Positions 34,101-44,513 of a DNA stretch of 64,000 nucleotides are shown here, piece after piece (position 1 is the first letter of the stretch; each line of letters opens with the position of its first letter). The position numbers and the translations under genes are program-made. The DNA is from Cliona cf. orientalis (lineage: Eukaryota; Porifera; Demospongiae; Clionaida; Clionaidae), in assembly GCA_963930775.1 (NCBI GenBank), contig OZ005706.1, positions 4,950,545 through 5,014,544 of the forward strand, written 5' to 3'. The notes beneath the pieces are model-generated. The model had not been told where the DNA came from. It made no database searches and saw nothing but the letters and a program-made list of their open reading frames with translations.

Positions 34101-37100
34101 CATGGGCTGCCAACTAAGACTGAATTTGGATCAACATGAGTAACAAATAAAATTTAATGGCACATGCTTTAATACATGAACCTATATGTATTTAAATCAG
34201 TATCAGCATCTCAACTCAGTGATCCTCAGTATTGAACCATTTTTAACTCCTAGCTGGTCTTTCCTTCCACTATTAAAATGTACACACATGCGCAAATAAA
34301 ACTGGACCTATACATGTATAGGCCACACCCCTCAATGCAGGCAGCTGATTGATAGACAGCTAAGAGGCTATGGGAAACATTCTTGCTCCTGCTAGCTCCA
34401 CTCGAGCATTGATACTATAGTATATACCTGATTCACTAAACAAGTATGACAGAGAACAGTTATTAGCTAGTGAGTGTGAGCCTCTCGCTTCTTGAGGGGC
34501 TTGGTGGCCCAGCTTGTACAATGTGAATACAAAATTAATGATGTTCTGTCTCCACTCGAGTGTCAATGCTGATACTGGCACTGCACGAGTGAGAGGCAAG
34601 GTAGGCTATAGCATCGTACCCAGGCCTGCTTGGGGGGGGGGGGGGGGGGGGGGATGCGCTACGTTTTCTGTATAAGTTACCATAAAAATGTCTATACACT
34701 AATTTGATGGACGTCGCTCGAGCTACCTCGAAATCGCGCTTGAAATTCAAACTATCTCAGCCTGCCATTTCTAGGTACTTTGAGCACGATAAATTAAGGT
34801 CAAAGGGCAAGTATACTAGGCAGTATCCGTACGTAATCGGATTATTCAGAATCTGAATAATGAAACAGTGCATGCGCATACAGTGGATACCAGGCCTTCT
34901 CTCCCCTTCCCCTCAGAAGGCCTGGGGATGAGGTTAGGCAGGCCAGGGCTTGCTCAGTAGCCAGCCCGTCCAGCATAGCATGAATGCATCTCCATGACCA
35001 CCATGTTTATTGCACATGGCCCTACTGTTGTGATCAATTGGGTGTGTTATGACACACAAGAGTATTATTTTTCATTATACATGTACATGTATGTATATAG
35101 TAGAACCAAAATTCATAGTAAGCTTAAAAGAAATTTTCAACATGCATAGACAGCAGCTATTGCTACAAAGTTAATTACAAACACTGTCTGATTTGAATTT
35201 TATTATGTGCACAGGACAGTATAACTACGGTAGTTGAATGCCCGCTCTCCCTTTGGGGTCTGTCTATAAGTCCTTGGCTTGGTTTGTACAAATCAAGCTA
35301 CAATCACTAAAAAATCTTGATTTGGCAATGGATTCATATAAACTCAAACCATGAGCTAGTTATATGTACATGTATATACATAATTATAGTTAATTTATAC
35401 CTATTGGTACTTAGGATTTCCCTTTACTAAACAAGGAACTTGATTTAACTAGAGCTCTGTAAAGCACATACCCCACAGGTACATTGCGGCATCAGCATCG
35501 AGCAATCTCTACAGAGATGATAATACTGAAATTCTGGAAACTTTGGTATGCATGGTTAAAATTTTGTACATTTAAGAAAACTGTGGAATGCTACATGTGA
35601 GGCATACATGTACATGTACATTGTAGTTGTAGAGGTAACGGTGTGGCGATATCAGTCACGACATTGCCTCTCTCTGCTCCAGACCTACAAAGATATAGAC
35701 TGCTACTGCTACTACCTACACTTGCATGTAGCTATCTTATATTCTCAATAGGGCTTCATATTTCAGTCCAAGGCTGGCAGCCAAACAGTAAGTAGCATGT
35801 CACGAGCATTTAATATCAAAGAATATTTCTTTACCAGTATGCACACTAGGCCAGTTACATGTATATGTACATGTAGTTGTACGAGCAGAAAGCATTAATT
35901 TATGCATCGAGTAGTCACATGACAGGCTTACTGCAGGAATGCAACATTGCTATACTTGCTGTATAGCTGTATATGCTATAATTTTCCTGAACCAACCACA
36001 TTTATCAATTTGAAGCATATTACATGTAAAACCAGTATGTTGACGGTGTACTAGTCTTACCAATACTGGACCAAAAGTAAGATTTCCTTTATGTTGTGCT
36101 TACCAAAACATGAGCTCTCTGACACATTTGGCAGAGGATAGGGCAGAATTTTTGTAAAATAAATGAAATGTGTAGAAAATTTTGCCCTATCCTACAGATT
36201 TCCTACATGAATGAAATTAGAGTACTTGTCAAGTGATATTGTTATATCATAGAGTCGGTGGACTCTATAAGTAGGGATGGCCTGGATATGCCATATATGT
36301 AATACAAAACAAAAACGTTGAAAACTCAGAAGAACTTGAATTTTAAGATGTTTAACTTTCATATTCGTGATCTATGCCAGAATATCTATCTATCAAGCCC
36401 CGAAACATCCATAGAAACTATCAGGTATGCCTGAATCAGCCATTTTTAAGTTTATAAAAAACATGCATTTTGTCAATCTTTCTTTCATCTTATCCAGGGC
36501 TAATTCAAGCTAGACTGGTATGACTTCTTACCTTAGTTTAACAACAGAGAAGTCACTAAAGAGCGGTAGAGTGGCACAGCACCGCTCTTAAAAAGCCGTT
36601 TTGCAATTGATGTGGTCTTACAAATATCCTTTGATGTTTAACCTCAGCACCTCTCTTTGATTGTGCTCTAGTGATTTGCCTGAACAATAAATCCGCTCCG
36701 TTTTGTTGAGTGTAGGTCTATGGCATGCTACTTCTATTATCATGAAAGTCGCTGAATCGTGGGTTTACGCAGTGCGTTTAATTAGTGGGTGTGTCTGCCA
36801 CGCCATTTTGTCATATGATGCGCATGCTCCGACAATGTTGCCATGGGGATTTACTCTTTTCACCCCACTTCATGTCGGAAGTACGACCACACCCACCAAT
36901 TAATGGTTTGCTGCCCCACCCCATTCAGCACTGCCTATACCTATCAACCTACTACTACAGGTCTCTTGCTAATCAGTGAAAAGAGCAGGTACACATGCAT
37001 TCGTTTGATCACGCTGTTGCAATCATAGAATCCGATAATTAAGACACAGATTAACACTGTGTCTTAATTATATATGGTGCAATTAGATTCTTCTGAGATA

Positions 37101-39096
37101 ATTAGTCCCCATAATAACGGTATCCTGTTCAGATACATGACAGTCGAGTCCAACTTAACGTCAGTAATATGTTTGTGCCATTCTGAATACATGACAGTAT
37201 CATTCATGGGCATCTGTGATTAAACACTAGTACATGCCTGAACTCCTGAATCTTGCGGTACTATTAATTTAATACTATGGTAGCAACATCAAATCCCCCA
37301 ACAAATTATATCCCGTGACTGTCCACTGTGCCAGATATGGTCCCCCAGGACAAACCCTGCTAACCAAAACCCAGCCCCTGAACCCTCCCCCCCCCCCTCG
37401 TAAATGGCAGGGGAGCACAGTTGCCATGGATGGTTTGGGGAGACCACTTAATAATAGTGTGACAGTACTCAAAGTGACACAAATTGATAATGAGATGTCA
37501 TTTACTCATAACATTAGCTAATGCTATCATTGTTATTGTACGATTTGTAATCGCAGCTGAGTAGCTAAATTAATGGAGTTACACTGTCATGCAGACACAA
37601 ATAATCATAGAGTTGGTAGACTCTATAAGTAGGGATGGCCCGGATATGCCATATATGTAGTACAAAACAAAAACGTTAATATTAAACTCAGAACATCTTG
37701 AATTTTAAGATTTTTAACTTTCATATTCGTGATCTACATGTACGCCAGAATATCTACACATGTATCTATCAAGCTCCGAAACATCCATAGAAACGATCAG
37801 AATCAGCCGTTTTTAAGTTTGTAAAAAACGTGCATTTTGTCAATCTTCTTTTTTTCATCTTATCCAGGGCTAATTCAAGACTGGCATGATTTCTCATCTT
37901 AGTTTAACAATAAATCCGCTCCGTTTTGTCGAGCGTAGGTCTATGACATGCTACTTCTGTTATCATGAAAGTCGCTGAATCGTGGGTTTACGCAGCACGT
38001 TTAATTAGTGGGTGTGTCTGCCACGCCATTTTGTCATATAATGCGCATGCTCCGACAATGTTGCCATGGTGAAGTCATGTGACCGAATTCAGCTAGGCGC
38101 TAGGCAGCGCTCGCACTCAAGTGCTAGCACTCAGCTGGTGAACTATTGAAATGCTGGCTACTATTAATAACAAACTTACTGGCCTATAAAATTCGCTATC
38201 ACTATTCGGCGTGAATACATAAAGTAACACATCATAGACTGGTACAAGGTGCATGGACAGTAACAATAAAAATACACTGAGACTGAATCTGATCATGGTA
38301 GTTTTAACCATTGACAATGAAGGTGATAGTCTAATGGGCAAACCATGCGAGGTGGTATAATATTATTGCCAAAACATTATATGAACCATTAGTTGCCCAG
38401 AGTGCAATAAAAAAGGAACAGTGCAAATTGAAGGATGAAGTAGGGATGGTAGGACCAAAAACATGATACAGTGTGTATTTGTAGGGATAATCACATCAAT
38501 TATACATCCCTACGCTTGCTTTTTGAGTAGCTTTAATTACTAAACTAACCAGTAACCCGACAATAATCACAAAATTATAGGATTTTCTTTCACATACAAT
38601 GTCAAAATAATTTGAATCAAGAAGACCCAAGAATATTATATTGACGTCAACGATAAATTAGGTGCGTGCATGCATGACAATTGAGAAAAGCAAGCGTAGG
38701 GGTGTATAGTGGATGTGATTATCCCTACAAATCTTGTTTGTGTACTTTTTGGTCCTACCATCCCTACTTCATCCTTTTCAATTCTTTTTTATATATTAAT
38801 TGCAAGGACTTATGATGTTGCTCAGGTACGTACCTATATTGCTCTCGAGATATGGCAATTTCTGTGGTCATGACAACAACATAAATGATTACTTCCCTGG
38901 TAGGGTATGAAACAAATCAAGAGGCCATACATGCATATGGTACATACATATCCATGATTACAAACTTTCACAACCTCAAAACTTACAATTCAAAACGACA
39001 CTTTTTTGTTTGCTTTTTCTTGAGCTTCTGGCTCTGCCTAGTGCTAGAGACCCTAGCTTTCCTGCGAGATTTCCTTCTCCTGACGTTGTTTCCCAT
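25130..39096 (-). CDS. NOP16: NOP16-like nucleolar ribosome-biogenesis protein, five exons
   Basis: Assembled by eye on the minus strand: exons 39096-38987, 33615-33495, 26425-26365, 25461-25346 and 25237-25130. All phases agree, with donors GTAAGT, GTACAT, GTACAT, GTGAGT and AG acceptors. The product is 171 residues, close to the usual length of NOP16 (about 180). Landmarks: a basic N-terminus 'MGNNVRRRKSRRKARVSS'; 'RDRWDQRKTLKQNLDSLGLA', the WD...VxQNLxxLGL block; an acidic linker; 'MSRSDVKFITDMIKSHGTNY'; and 'MVRDSRNYNQLTEAQIKRK' near the C-terminus. NOP16 acts in 60S ribosomal subunit assembly in the nucleolus. Introns 3 (7.1 kb) and 4 (5.4 kb) are packed with mobile elements. A short extra exon between exons 1 and 2 is possible. 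The start codon lies 203 bp from that of the divergent GPCR gene. Confidence 0.85.
26793..27520 (+). pseudogene. Small ORF interrupted by a 456-bp transposon
   Basis: The open frame from 26793 reads 77 codons to the edge of the element at 27024. With the element and one copy of its 5-bp duplication left out, the frame continues GGC CTC TTG TAC... to a stop at 27518-27520, giving 88 codons in total. 'LEKIYSMFPQYKDSVLNEIF' resembles a CUE-type ubiquitin-binding helix pair (the MFP motif), a weak match. It lies antisense in intron 3 of the NOP16-like gene. Whether it was ever a gene, an exon or a retrocopy is unknown. Confidence 0.35.
27024..27479. mobile_element. CAG...CTG-ended element with ATGAA duplication
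   Basis: 456 bp, the second copy of the family at 1-502. Ends CAGGATTTTTTAGG and ...CCTAAATGCAACCCTG, flanked by ATGAA at 27019-27023 and 27480-27484. Long G and C runs lie inside each end. No coding capacity; open frames here are poly-Gly/Pro artefacts. Confidence 0.8.
27521..28184. other. NOP16 intron 3, unassigned part
   Basis: No gene, hairpin or recognisable repeat that I can support. Confidence 0.4.
28185..29745. repeat. Inverted repeat pair bounding about 1.56 kb
   Basis: The left arm 28185-28275 ('ggggagtctgtaaacagtgg' ... 'gacctcaaatttagc') recurs in reverse complement at 29663-29745 ('gctaaatttgaggtc' ... 'ccactgtttacagactcccc'). It may be the TIRs of one large element. Inside are a G-run (28496-28530) and a copy of the 'ccccgtgtgcgcgcatgtgc' repeat at 28556-28800. 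The remaining interior shows no protein-like frame. Confidence 0.6.
29844..30054. mobile_element. TACCGTA-ended MITE (GCGAAAGTTTTCTCC family)
   Basis: Perfect 7-bp ends TACCGTA/TACGGTA; the TIR extends as TACCGTATAGYGGGAAATTT and inward. The interior iterates 'gcgaaagttttctcc' about five times in both orientations. 211 bp, non-coding. Confidence 0.8.
30519..30740 (+). CDS. Unrecognised 73-codon open frame in NOP16 intron 3
   Basis: Encodes an acidic, Leu-rich peptide starting 'MDSHEEDTRLLQIIISRVAV'. Composition looks protein-like rather than repeat-derived, but I recognise no domain and there is no obvious promoter or splice context. It may be a gene fragment or chance. Confidence 0.15.
   Translation: MDSHEEDTRLLQIIISRVAVLLLETDAHLINATAADSDGELTGDLMADVPDHLPTQTMPRLFQAVLPTDDVHA
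30835..31432. repeat. Dispersed repeat, long copy (opposite strand)
   Basis: It ends 'cttgcgcatgcgcacggggtaat', the reverse complement of the start of the copies at 18660 and 21016, and carries the shared block 'gagcagaaagcaca'. Its first half ('gagcacataccccgcgcg', 'agccaccagccaaac') is shared with 35455-35925. (AAC/GAC)n at about 31360-31392. Shorter relatives are at about 31990-32120 and 38800-38905. Confidence 0.6.
31433..32631. other. NOP16 intron 3, mostly unassigned
   Basis: Contains a partial copy of the preceding repeat at about 31990-32120 ('agtcgctcaggtgtctaga'). Otherwise no gene or element I can support. Confidence 0.4.
32632..32847. mobile_element. TACCGTA-ended MITE (TTTGGCGG family)
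   Basis: Ends TACCGTATAGCCGGAAA and ...TTTCCGGCTATATGGTA. The interior iterates 'aatttggcgg' or 'ttggcggtt' at least five times in both orientations. 216 bp, non-coding. A degraded relative is at 4321-4494. Confidence 0.8.
33616..35454. other. NOP16 intron 4, unassigned part
   Basis: No gene seen. A G-run lies at 34632-34654; 'aaggcctggggatgagg' near 34915 resembles the end of the hairpin at 41869-41987. TACATGTA-type palindromes are frequent. Confidence 0.4.
35455..35925. repeat. Dispersed repeat related to 30835-31125
   Basis: Shares 'gagctctgtaaagcacatacccc', 'cctctctctgctccaga', 'atttcagtccaaggctggcagccaaac' and 'gagcagaaagca' in order with 30835-31150. Non-coding, in intron 4 of the NOP16-like gene. 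Confidence 0.6.
36066..36195. repeat. Dispersed repeat 'ctggaccaaaagtaa', copy 1
   Basis: 'actggaccaaaagtaagatt', 'aaaacatgagctctc', 'gaggatagggc' and 'ttttgccctatcct' recur in the same order at 42178-42310 and 43155-43270. Non-coding. Confidence 0.65.
36246..36845. repeat. Diverged duplication, copy 1
   Basis: 'catagagtcggtggactcta' to 'cgacaatgttgccatgg' is repeated at 37606-38070 with deletions in the second copy (36551-36680 has little counterpart). Non-coding, within NOP16 intron 4. Confidence 0.75.
37606..38070. repeat. Diverged duplication, copy 2
   Basis: Second copy of 36246-36845 ('catagagttggtagactcta' ... 'gacaatgttgccatgg'), shorter by about 135 bp. Same orientation. Confidence 0.75.
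38421..38790. mobile_element. Foldback element with about 100-bp arms
   Basis: 'aggatgaagtagggatggta' at the left is mirrored by 'taccatccctacttcatcct' at the right. The arms also share 'gggataatcacatc' and 'catccctacgcttgct' in inverted order. No coding capacity. Confidence 0.75.
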
Positions 39097-39299
39097 GCTA
39101 TCAACACATTCGATATTCACACGTGTTTCACCTCGCTGTGTCTGTACGTACTTCGACCTCTTTGAACAAGCCACGCCCCCTTGAGCTGCAAATCCGAATT
39201 CGTTCCTCTTTATTGAGAGCTGCCCGAGGACGAGGCTAAGTGCAAAGTGGAGCAAACACTGATACTATCCCACGGCCTGGGCACGAGGCCTCTACCGAT
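39097..39299. promoter_or_regulatory. Shared promoter region between divergent NOP16-like and GPCR genes
   Basis: Only 203 bp separate the minus-strand ATG at 39096 from the plus-strand ATG at 39300. This stretch is noticeably less AT-rich than the flanks and has no TATA box. A bidirectional promoter is the simplest reading; promoter activity is inferred. Confidence 0.55.
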
Positions 39300-40388
39300 A
39301 TGAACGCCAGTGTGATACCGGCTACAGGTATAATCGGTGTGGCAAATAGCTGTATGGCGCCGATACGTCTTCCTGACACTATCCCTCCAGCTGTAGACTA
39401 CGTGCAGGCCACTACCGTCCTCATTACCATGATTCTTGCAATTACGATGAACGGATTCGTAATTTTTCTCGTTGCCAGACACAAAGTGCTTCACCAGATG
39501 GCATTCTATCTTGCACTGCAGATAATAGTTGCACATCTGATCTTTTCTGTTACAGTCCTTCCCTTCATATTCGTGACTGCTATACTGAGAGAGTGGCGTC
39601 TCGGACTAGTAATGTGCCAGTTGCTTGGCTCGGTCCACGACGCAATAATCACAAGCCGCTATTTGCTCACCTTTGTATTGACAATGGATCGAGTCATATC
39701 TGTATTCTATCCTTTCTTTTACTTACGGCATGGAGGGAAGGTTTCAATATGTAACTCCGTCATAGCATGGACACTTAGTCTGGCAAGATCAGTCACATCC
39801 TTGGAAGGAGTTATGAGCTGCACAAAGTATCTACCAATATTTAAGATGTGCTCTGGAGCTCCATTTTGTTCAGAAAATTGTCAAATTCATATTTTAATTT
39901 TTTCCGCTATCCTTGCCGCATTTGGTGTTGTTATTCCTTTTCTCTTGTACATTGTCCTCTTCTTTAAAGCAAAGATTATCAGATACCGTTTCACAAATTC
40001 CATTCAACCACAGCAAGACTCTTCTTCATCTGTTCCATCAAATGATGGTATGAACCCAGCACAGAATCAAAGTTCTAGCAGAAAAACTAACCAGCATAAT
40101 CATCGAGCAACTTGGACTTTTGTCATATTAACAGCTGTTATCATAGGCTGTTCATTGCCACCATACATACTCTACACTGTGGAGAATAATATACCGGGCA
40201 CAAGTCCACCAGCATTGATAATTTTACAAATTATTGTTGGTAGGACACTAGTTCACTGTTTGGCTGTGGCTGATCCCATAGTTATCTTACGGAATCGTGA
40301 TGTTCGTGATCTCATTCATCGCAGAGCTATCAGATTTTTATCAACTCAATCACTTTCCACAGGAAAATGTTTCAGTTCTCAACCATAG
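39300..40388 (+). CDS. Class A (rhodopsin-like) GPCR, divergent
   Basis: Single-exon seven-helix receptor of 362 residues from the first ATG (39300); upstream frame lacks an ATG. Helices: TM1 with the conserved Asn in 'ITMNGFVIFLV', TM2 'FYLALQIIVAHLIFSV', TM3 preceded by Cys and ending 'MDRVISVFYP' (DRY-type box), TM4 'IAWTLSLA', TM5 with Pro in 'GVVIPFLLYIVLFF', TM6 'GCSLPPYIL', TM7 'LVHCLAVADPIVIL'. The Asp usual in TM2 is His, and the NPxxY motif reads DPIVI, so the sodium-pocket residues are altered. The third intracellular loop is Ser/Gln-rich. The N-terminus starts MNAS, a possible glycosylation site. Ligand unknown. It is head to head with the NOP16-like gene. Confidence 0.88.
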   Translation: MNASVIPATGIIGVANSCMAPIRLPDTIPPAVDYVQATTVLITMILAITMNGFVIFLVARHKVLHQMAFYLALQIIVAHLIFSVTVLPFIFVTAILREWRLGLVMCQLLGSVHDAIITSRYLLTFVLTMDRVISVFYPFFYLRHGGKVSICNSVIAWTLSLARSVTSLEGVMSCTKYLPIFKMCSGAPFCSENCQIHILIFSAILAAFGVVIPFLLYIVLFFKAKIIRYRFTNSIQPQQDSSSSVPSNDGMNPAQNQSSSRKTNQHNHRATWTFVILTAVIIGCSLPPYILYTVENNIPGTSPPALIILQIIVGRTLVHCLAVADPIVILRNRDVRDLIHRRAIRFLSTQSLSTGKCFSSQP

Positions 40389-41099
40389 CAAATTAAATTT
40401 TATTCATTGCCAAGTTTTATGTAATTGACCAAAAATACACTGATAATTATCCTTGTGACACTATGTTAAAAAATAGTTGTACTGCAATTTTTATTTAGTG
40501 TTTTGGCACAAAAGCTCTTACTAAATTTAATAAGGACGGCTGACTATAATAATAATATAGGTAGCCCTACATTTTTATGTCTCTATCGCAGTGTACAAGT
40601 TTCCTCATGTTGTTGTCGTGTTTTGAAATTCATGTTCTCAGTTTTCTGTTTTATTCTGCTTCTCCTCTTTTATTTAAGCTAACTGTATTGCTGTTCATCT
40701 TGATGGTCATGAAGTGCTAGCTACTCAGCACTGACTCGAAAGCTTTGATCATATAAAGAAAATGAAGTCACTTACCTAAATTTGCATTTGCCATTGTAAC
40801 TATGTAGCTAGCACAAAGATACGGTTAGGCAGTTAGAGACATAATATTGTAAGCGTTACTCCCGACTGTATTTCAAATTAACTGTTTGGCTTTCCAGGCA
40901 GGTTGCAGGATTATAAGGCCAAGATTAAATTAATAATGGTAGTTTGGGTTAGAGTTCGTACCTTGAGGGGGACAATTAATTTTATCCCCTCTTGGTCAAG
41001 TGTCCCATCCGGCCCTTACCTCTATTTTACGGTTGTCAATACTTTTCATGGGTGTAGATAACTTTTTCGTAGTGGGGGGGCTTGTGTTGCCACGCCCAA
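40389..41099. other. Gene-free stretch after the GPCR
   Basis: AT-rich, no protein-like frame. I see nothing that can be named. Confidence 0.5.
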
Positions 41100-41312
41100 T
41101 TTTGTGACCACTCCTACTTATTATTAGATTATCACCCTAGCAGTGATGTTATAAATAAATAAGGTGGCTCGTCCCTTTTTTGCATAAATGGAAGTATTAT
41201 ACCAAGGGCTTATCTAGCTGTGGCTGTACATAGTTCATGGTGAAAAATCTGGGGGGGGGGGGGGGGGGGCTTCAGCCCCCCTAGCCCCCCCATTATCTAC
41301 ACCCTTGCTTTT
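41100..41312. repeat. Dispersed repeat, inverted copy of 3891-4105
   Basis: In reverse complement it matches 'agggtgtagataatggggg', a poly-C/G run, 'agatttttcacca', and 'aagcccttggtataatactt' of 3891-4105. It contains a G-run at 41250-41269. Confidence 0.6.
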
Positions 41313-41683
41313 AGAGAAACGGACTCCCTACCACAGCTAGCTGTATACGAATTGTTGTCATGGCATTTCATGCTTATGTAACAATAATAATATTATTATT
41401 GATATGCATGATATCATTTCCTTATGTTGTAGTACACTGTATATCATACAAGATGTGACTGACATCAAATAGCATGCATGAATACATAGCAGACATATTG
41501 ACGGAATCCGATATACATTTGATATTCAGTCACAGTCATAATATTATTATAATAATTGTATAGCTCCTATGTATCACTGTCATTATGCTACTATACATGG
41601 CTGGGTAGATCTGGTCATGTATCAACTGCAGCGAATGTCATGCAGTCACGACCAACACATAATATACACTCAGTACTATACAT

Positions 41684-41774
41684 CTATAGCTTAGCCTCAT
41701 GGGCCAGCCTCGAGCTCATGCCCAGGCTTCTATAGCTTAGCCTCATGGGCCAGCCTCGAGCTCATGCCCAGGCT
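41684..41774. repeat. Tandem duplication of about 45 bp
   Basis: 'tatagcttagcctcatgggc' through 'gcccaggct' occurs twice in a row, followed by 'gagagcctgggcacaaggct', which mirrors it. Confidence 0.8.
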
Positions 41775-41868
41775 CTCCTCCCCTTTCTTCCGAGAGCCTG
41801 GGCACAAGGCTATAATAATATATATAGTTATGACTGGCCATGGTCAAGCTTTAGGCTAGCTATATTAT

Positions 41869-41987
41869 AGCCTCGTCCCCAGGCCACTCCCAGTTTTTTC
41901 AATGTTGCACGCATGCAACATAATTTAAAAAATTGCATGTAGCTAGCATTGAAAAACTGGGAGTGGCCTGGGGATGAGGCTAGCTTT
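41869..41987. repeat. Hairpin element (TAGCCTCGTCCCCAGGCC family)
   Basis: 'tagcctcgtccccaggccac' is mirrored by 'gtggcctggggatgaggcta'. The arms extend through 'tcccagttttttcaatg'. 119 bp. Partial relatives of the end occur at 30222 and 34910. Confidence 0.8.
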
Positions 41988-42177
41988 AGGCAATAATTAT
42001 TCCTATTCTCATAATATTGTTCTCTAGCTGTACATGACATTGTGCATAATAATTACCAAGAGCATAATATTGAGAAGGAGGTTCACTATGGCCTTGTGTC
42101 ATGACCTTTGTAAAAAAACGGTTACGACTGAGGCCTCAAGCCAGTGAATATAGCTAGGTCATAACTCCCGTATACAC

Positions 42178-42320
42178 TGGACCAAAAGTAAGATTTCCTT
42201 TATATAATTATGATATGTCGCGTTTACCAAAACATGCATGCATGAGCTTTCCAACACGTTTATCAGAGGATAGGGCTGATAAAATATAAATAATTTTGCC
42301 CTATCCTACACATTTCCCAG
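42178..42320. repeat. Dispersed repeat 'ctggaccaaaagtaa', copy 2
   Basis: Same block order as 36066-36195 ('ctggaccaaaagtaagattt' ... 'ttttgccctatcctaca'). Non-coding. Confidence 0.65.
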
Positions 42321-43154
42321 GGTTTGATCCAGTGGGGGGAAATTCAAAGCTTCCCCCCTGGCCCAAAACATCCAGCTTCCCCCCACCAAAAGGAAAAGAA
42401 AAAGAAGAAAAAAGGGAAAGGAGAGAGATAGAGAGGTAGCTAGTGGGGGAGGGGAGCGTGTAATTCTTTTGCACTGTGGTGCAAGTGGATCAGCAATAAT
42501 AGCTTAAATTATTTAAGAGCACTAGATGAAATCACGTAGCTAATACCTCAGTGACATCCAAAAAAATCTTAATGGTTAATGGAGGTGGAGGGGGGATACA
42601 GTGCGAGAAACTGCCATGCCCACTTCTCCAAAAATTGTTTTCTGGATGAAACCTTGATTTCCTACAAAGTCATGCGAGTATATTTGTCTAGTGGTAAAGG
42701 GTTGTAACACAGGCCTATAGTGAAGTAGGATACTCTCTCTCTAAAGCTATAGCTAGAGTATACTCTTGATTCTGTAAGAACTACTGTGTGGCCTGGGGTA
42801 TACCCTTAAGGTATCAATCACAATCTTAAATCATAGAAAGTTTGCATCCTTATTCATGCAATAATTGCATGTGAACATGTTATTCATCCTTGTTTCTATG
42901 ACAGATATAAAATAATATTATTATAGCAAGACTATTGCTGTAAAACTTTAATTTTTGTTTACAGTAAATATTATGTAAAAGTATGTAAGGAATCGTAACC
43001 ACCCCCAAGTCTTAATTATAAGTATAGACACAGCAGGAATTATTATTTGCACTACTAGTATTAAAAAAGATGTGCACACAGAAGCTATAATATCTCCATG
43101 AAATATTATTTCTCACAATTAAGGCGCTTCAATGGGAAACTCTGAAAGTGAACC
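42321..43154. other. Repeat-rich gene-free stretch
   Basis: Near 42325 'gggtttgatccagtgggggg', and 'cccactggatgaaaccctg' at 43455, look like ends of a further CAGGGTTTCATC-type repeat. No gene seen. Confidence 0.4.
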
Positions 43155-43270
43155 ACTGGACCAAAAGTAATATTTCCTTTATGTCGTGCTTACCAAAACA
43201 TGAGCTTTCCGACACATGTTTGGTAGAGGATAGGGCAGTGTTTTTATAAAATAAATGAGAACATTTTGCT
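43155..43270. repeat. Dispersed repeat 'ctggaccaaaagtaa', copy 3
   Basis: 'ccactggaccaaaagtaata', 'aaaacatgagctttcc', 'gaggatagggca' as in the copies at 36066 and 42178; the 3' end is truncated. Confidence 0.65.
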
Positions 43271-44204
43271 TTAAGAGCACAAAATATCAATGTGATTTGT
43301 GATCATGAGAGAAGGAGGTATTTTTTTGCTCAATTTTTATGTCACGTGATGACCGACAAAATTAATTGATTGTTTTACTCATTGCTGTCCATCCATGCAC
43401 ACGGGATAATTATAAAGTCAAATTCTTAGTAAGGAAGCTTGCCCTTCCCCCCTCCCCACTGGATGAAACCCTGATCATGGCCTTTAATTGTGAAGAACAT
43501 GAATTTTTGCTTAATGCGAAAATTTCCGTTTTCATTTTCCATATTATTATTATAGGTATAGTAAAGGGTCACCCCACAGATAGTATCAAATGGATCATCT
43601 GTACAAAATAAATTAATCATCTCGTGGTACTTATGGCCATGGAATATACAAAGCTGCAGTACATTAATTACACAGAAAGTTTGCATCCATGGCACCTGGA
43701 AAAGGGTCACCAATACTAAAACTGCTATAATAATATTATAGTGATCATGACCTGGCCTGTACGTTCTTTACAATAAGAGAAGAGTATATCTATTGTAAGG
43801 CTTAGCAATAGAAGCATTTTAATTAGTAAATCAAACAATGGCATGGTGGTGTGACTACGGTATAGCCAATGCCTCCGGGATTGTAAGCTAAGCTCGATGA
43901 ACATGTACCAGAAAGCTATAGCATAATAATAATCATACATATGTGTAAACCAAGTCTGCATGTAGTGTGGTGTGTACCTATGTGCATGCACACAGCCAGC
44001 TGGCTGCACTCTTGACTGGGAAATACCTTCTATTCCCTATATTCCTAACTGTTACCTCAGTATCAAGTATACAGTACTAGTACACCCTAAAGGAATTAAT
44101 ATCACACAGAGTATACCCTAAGGGGGTTAATATCGCACACTTAGCAGTGCGATATTAAGAATAATTATTGTCCTAGAAAACTATGTAAAAGGGATATAAG
44201 TTAT
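43271..44204. other. Gene-free stretch
   Basis: No convincing coding frame; short frames here lack domain features. Local 'gcgatattaa' inverted motif near 44130-44160. Confidence 0.4.
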
Positions 44205-44348
44205 AGTTAATACACCCCTACTAGTGCTGTATGAAATATAATGCACGAGTGCAGTAACCACATACAGCACGAGGGCGAAGCCCGAGGGCTGTATGTGGTT
44301 ACGCATGAGTGCATTATTCCATACAGCACTATATAGTAGGGGTGTGTT
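44205..44348. repeat. Compact hairpin with 'gagggcgaagcccgag' loop
   Basis: 'ttaatacacccctactagtg' is mirrored by 'cactatatagtaggggtgtg'; the arms continue through 'gcacgagtgcagtaaccacatacagc'-like sequence to a centre at about 44275. 144 bp, a MITE-like palindrome. Confidence 0.85.
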
Positions 44349-44513
44349 AACTAGTTTGTATCCCCACTGTTGACTTAGAACTACAAGTGTGGTGTCTGAG
44401 TCTGACCACTGGGCCAAGTACCTGTAGTAGTCAGCTGTACCACAGGGCAATATCATGATATTGCCCTAGCCACAGGGCAATATCCAGTATACTGCCCTGG
44501 CGGTAGCTTTGAT

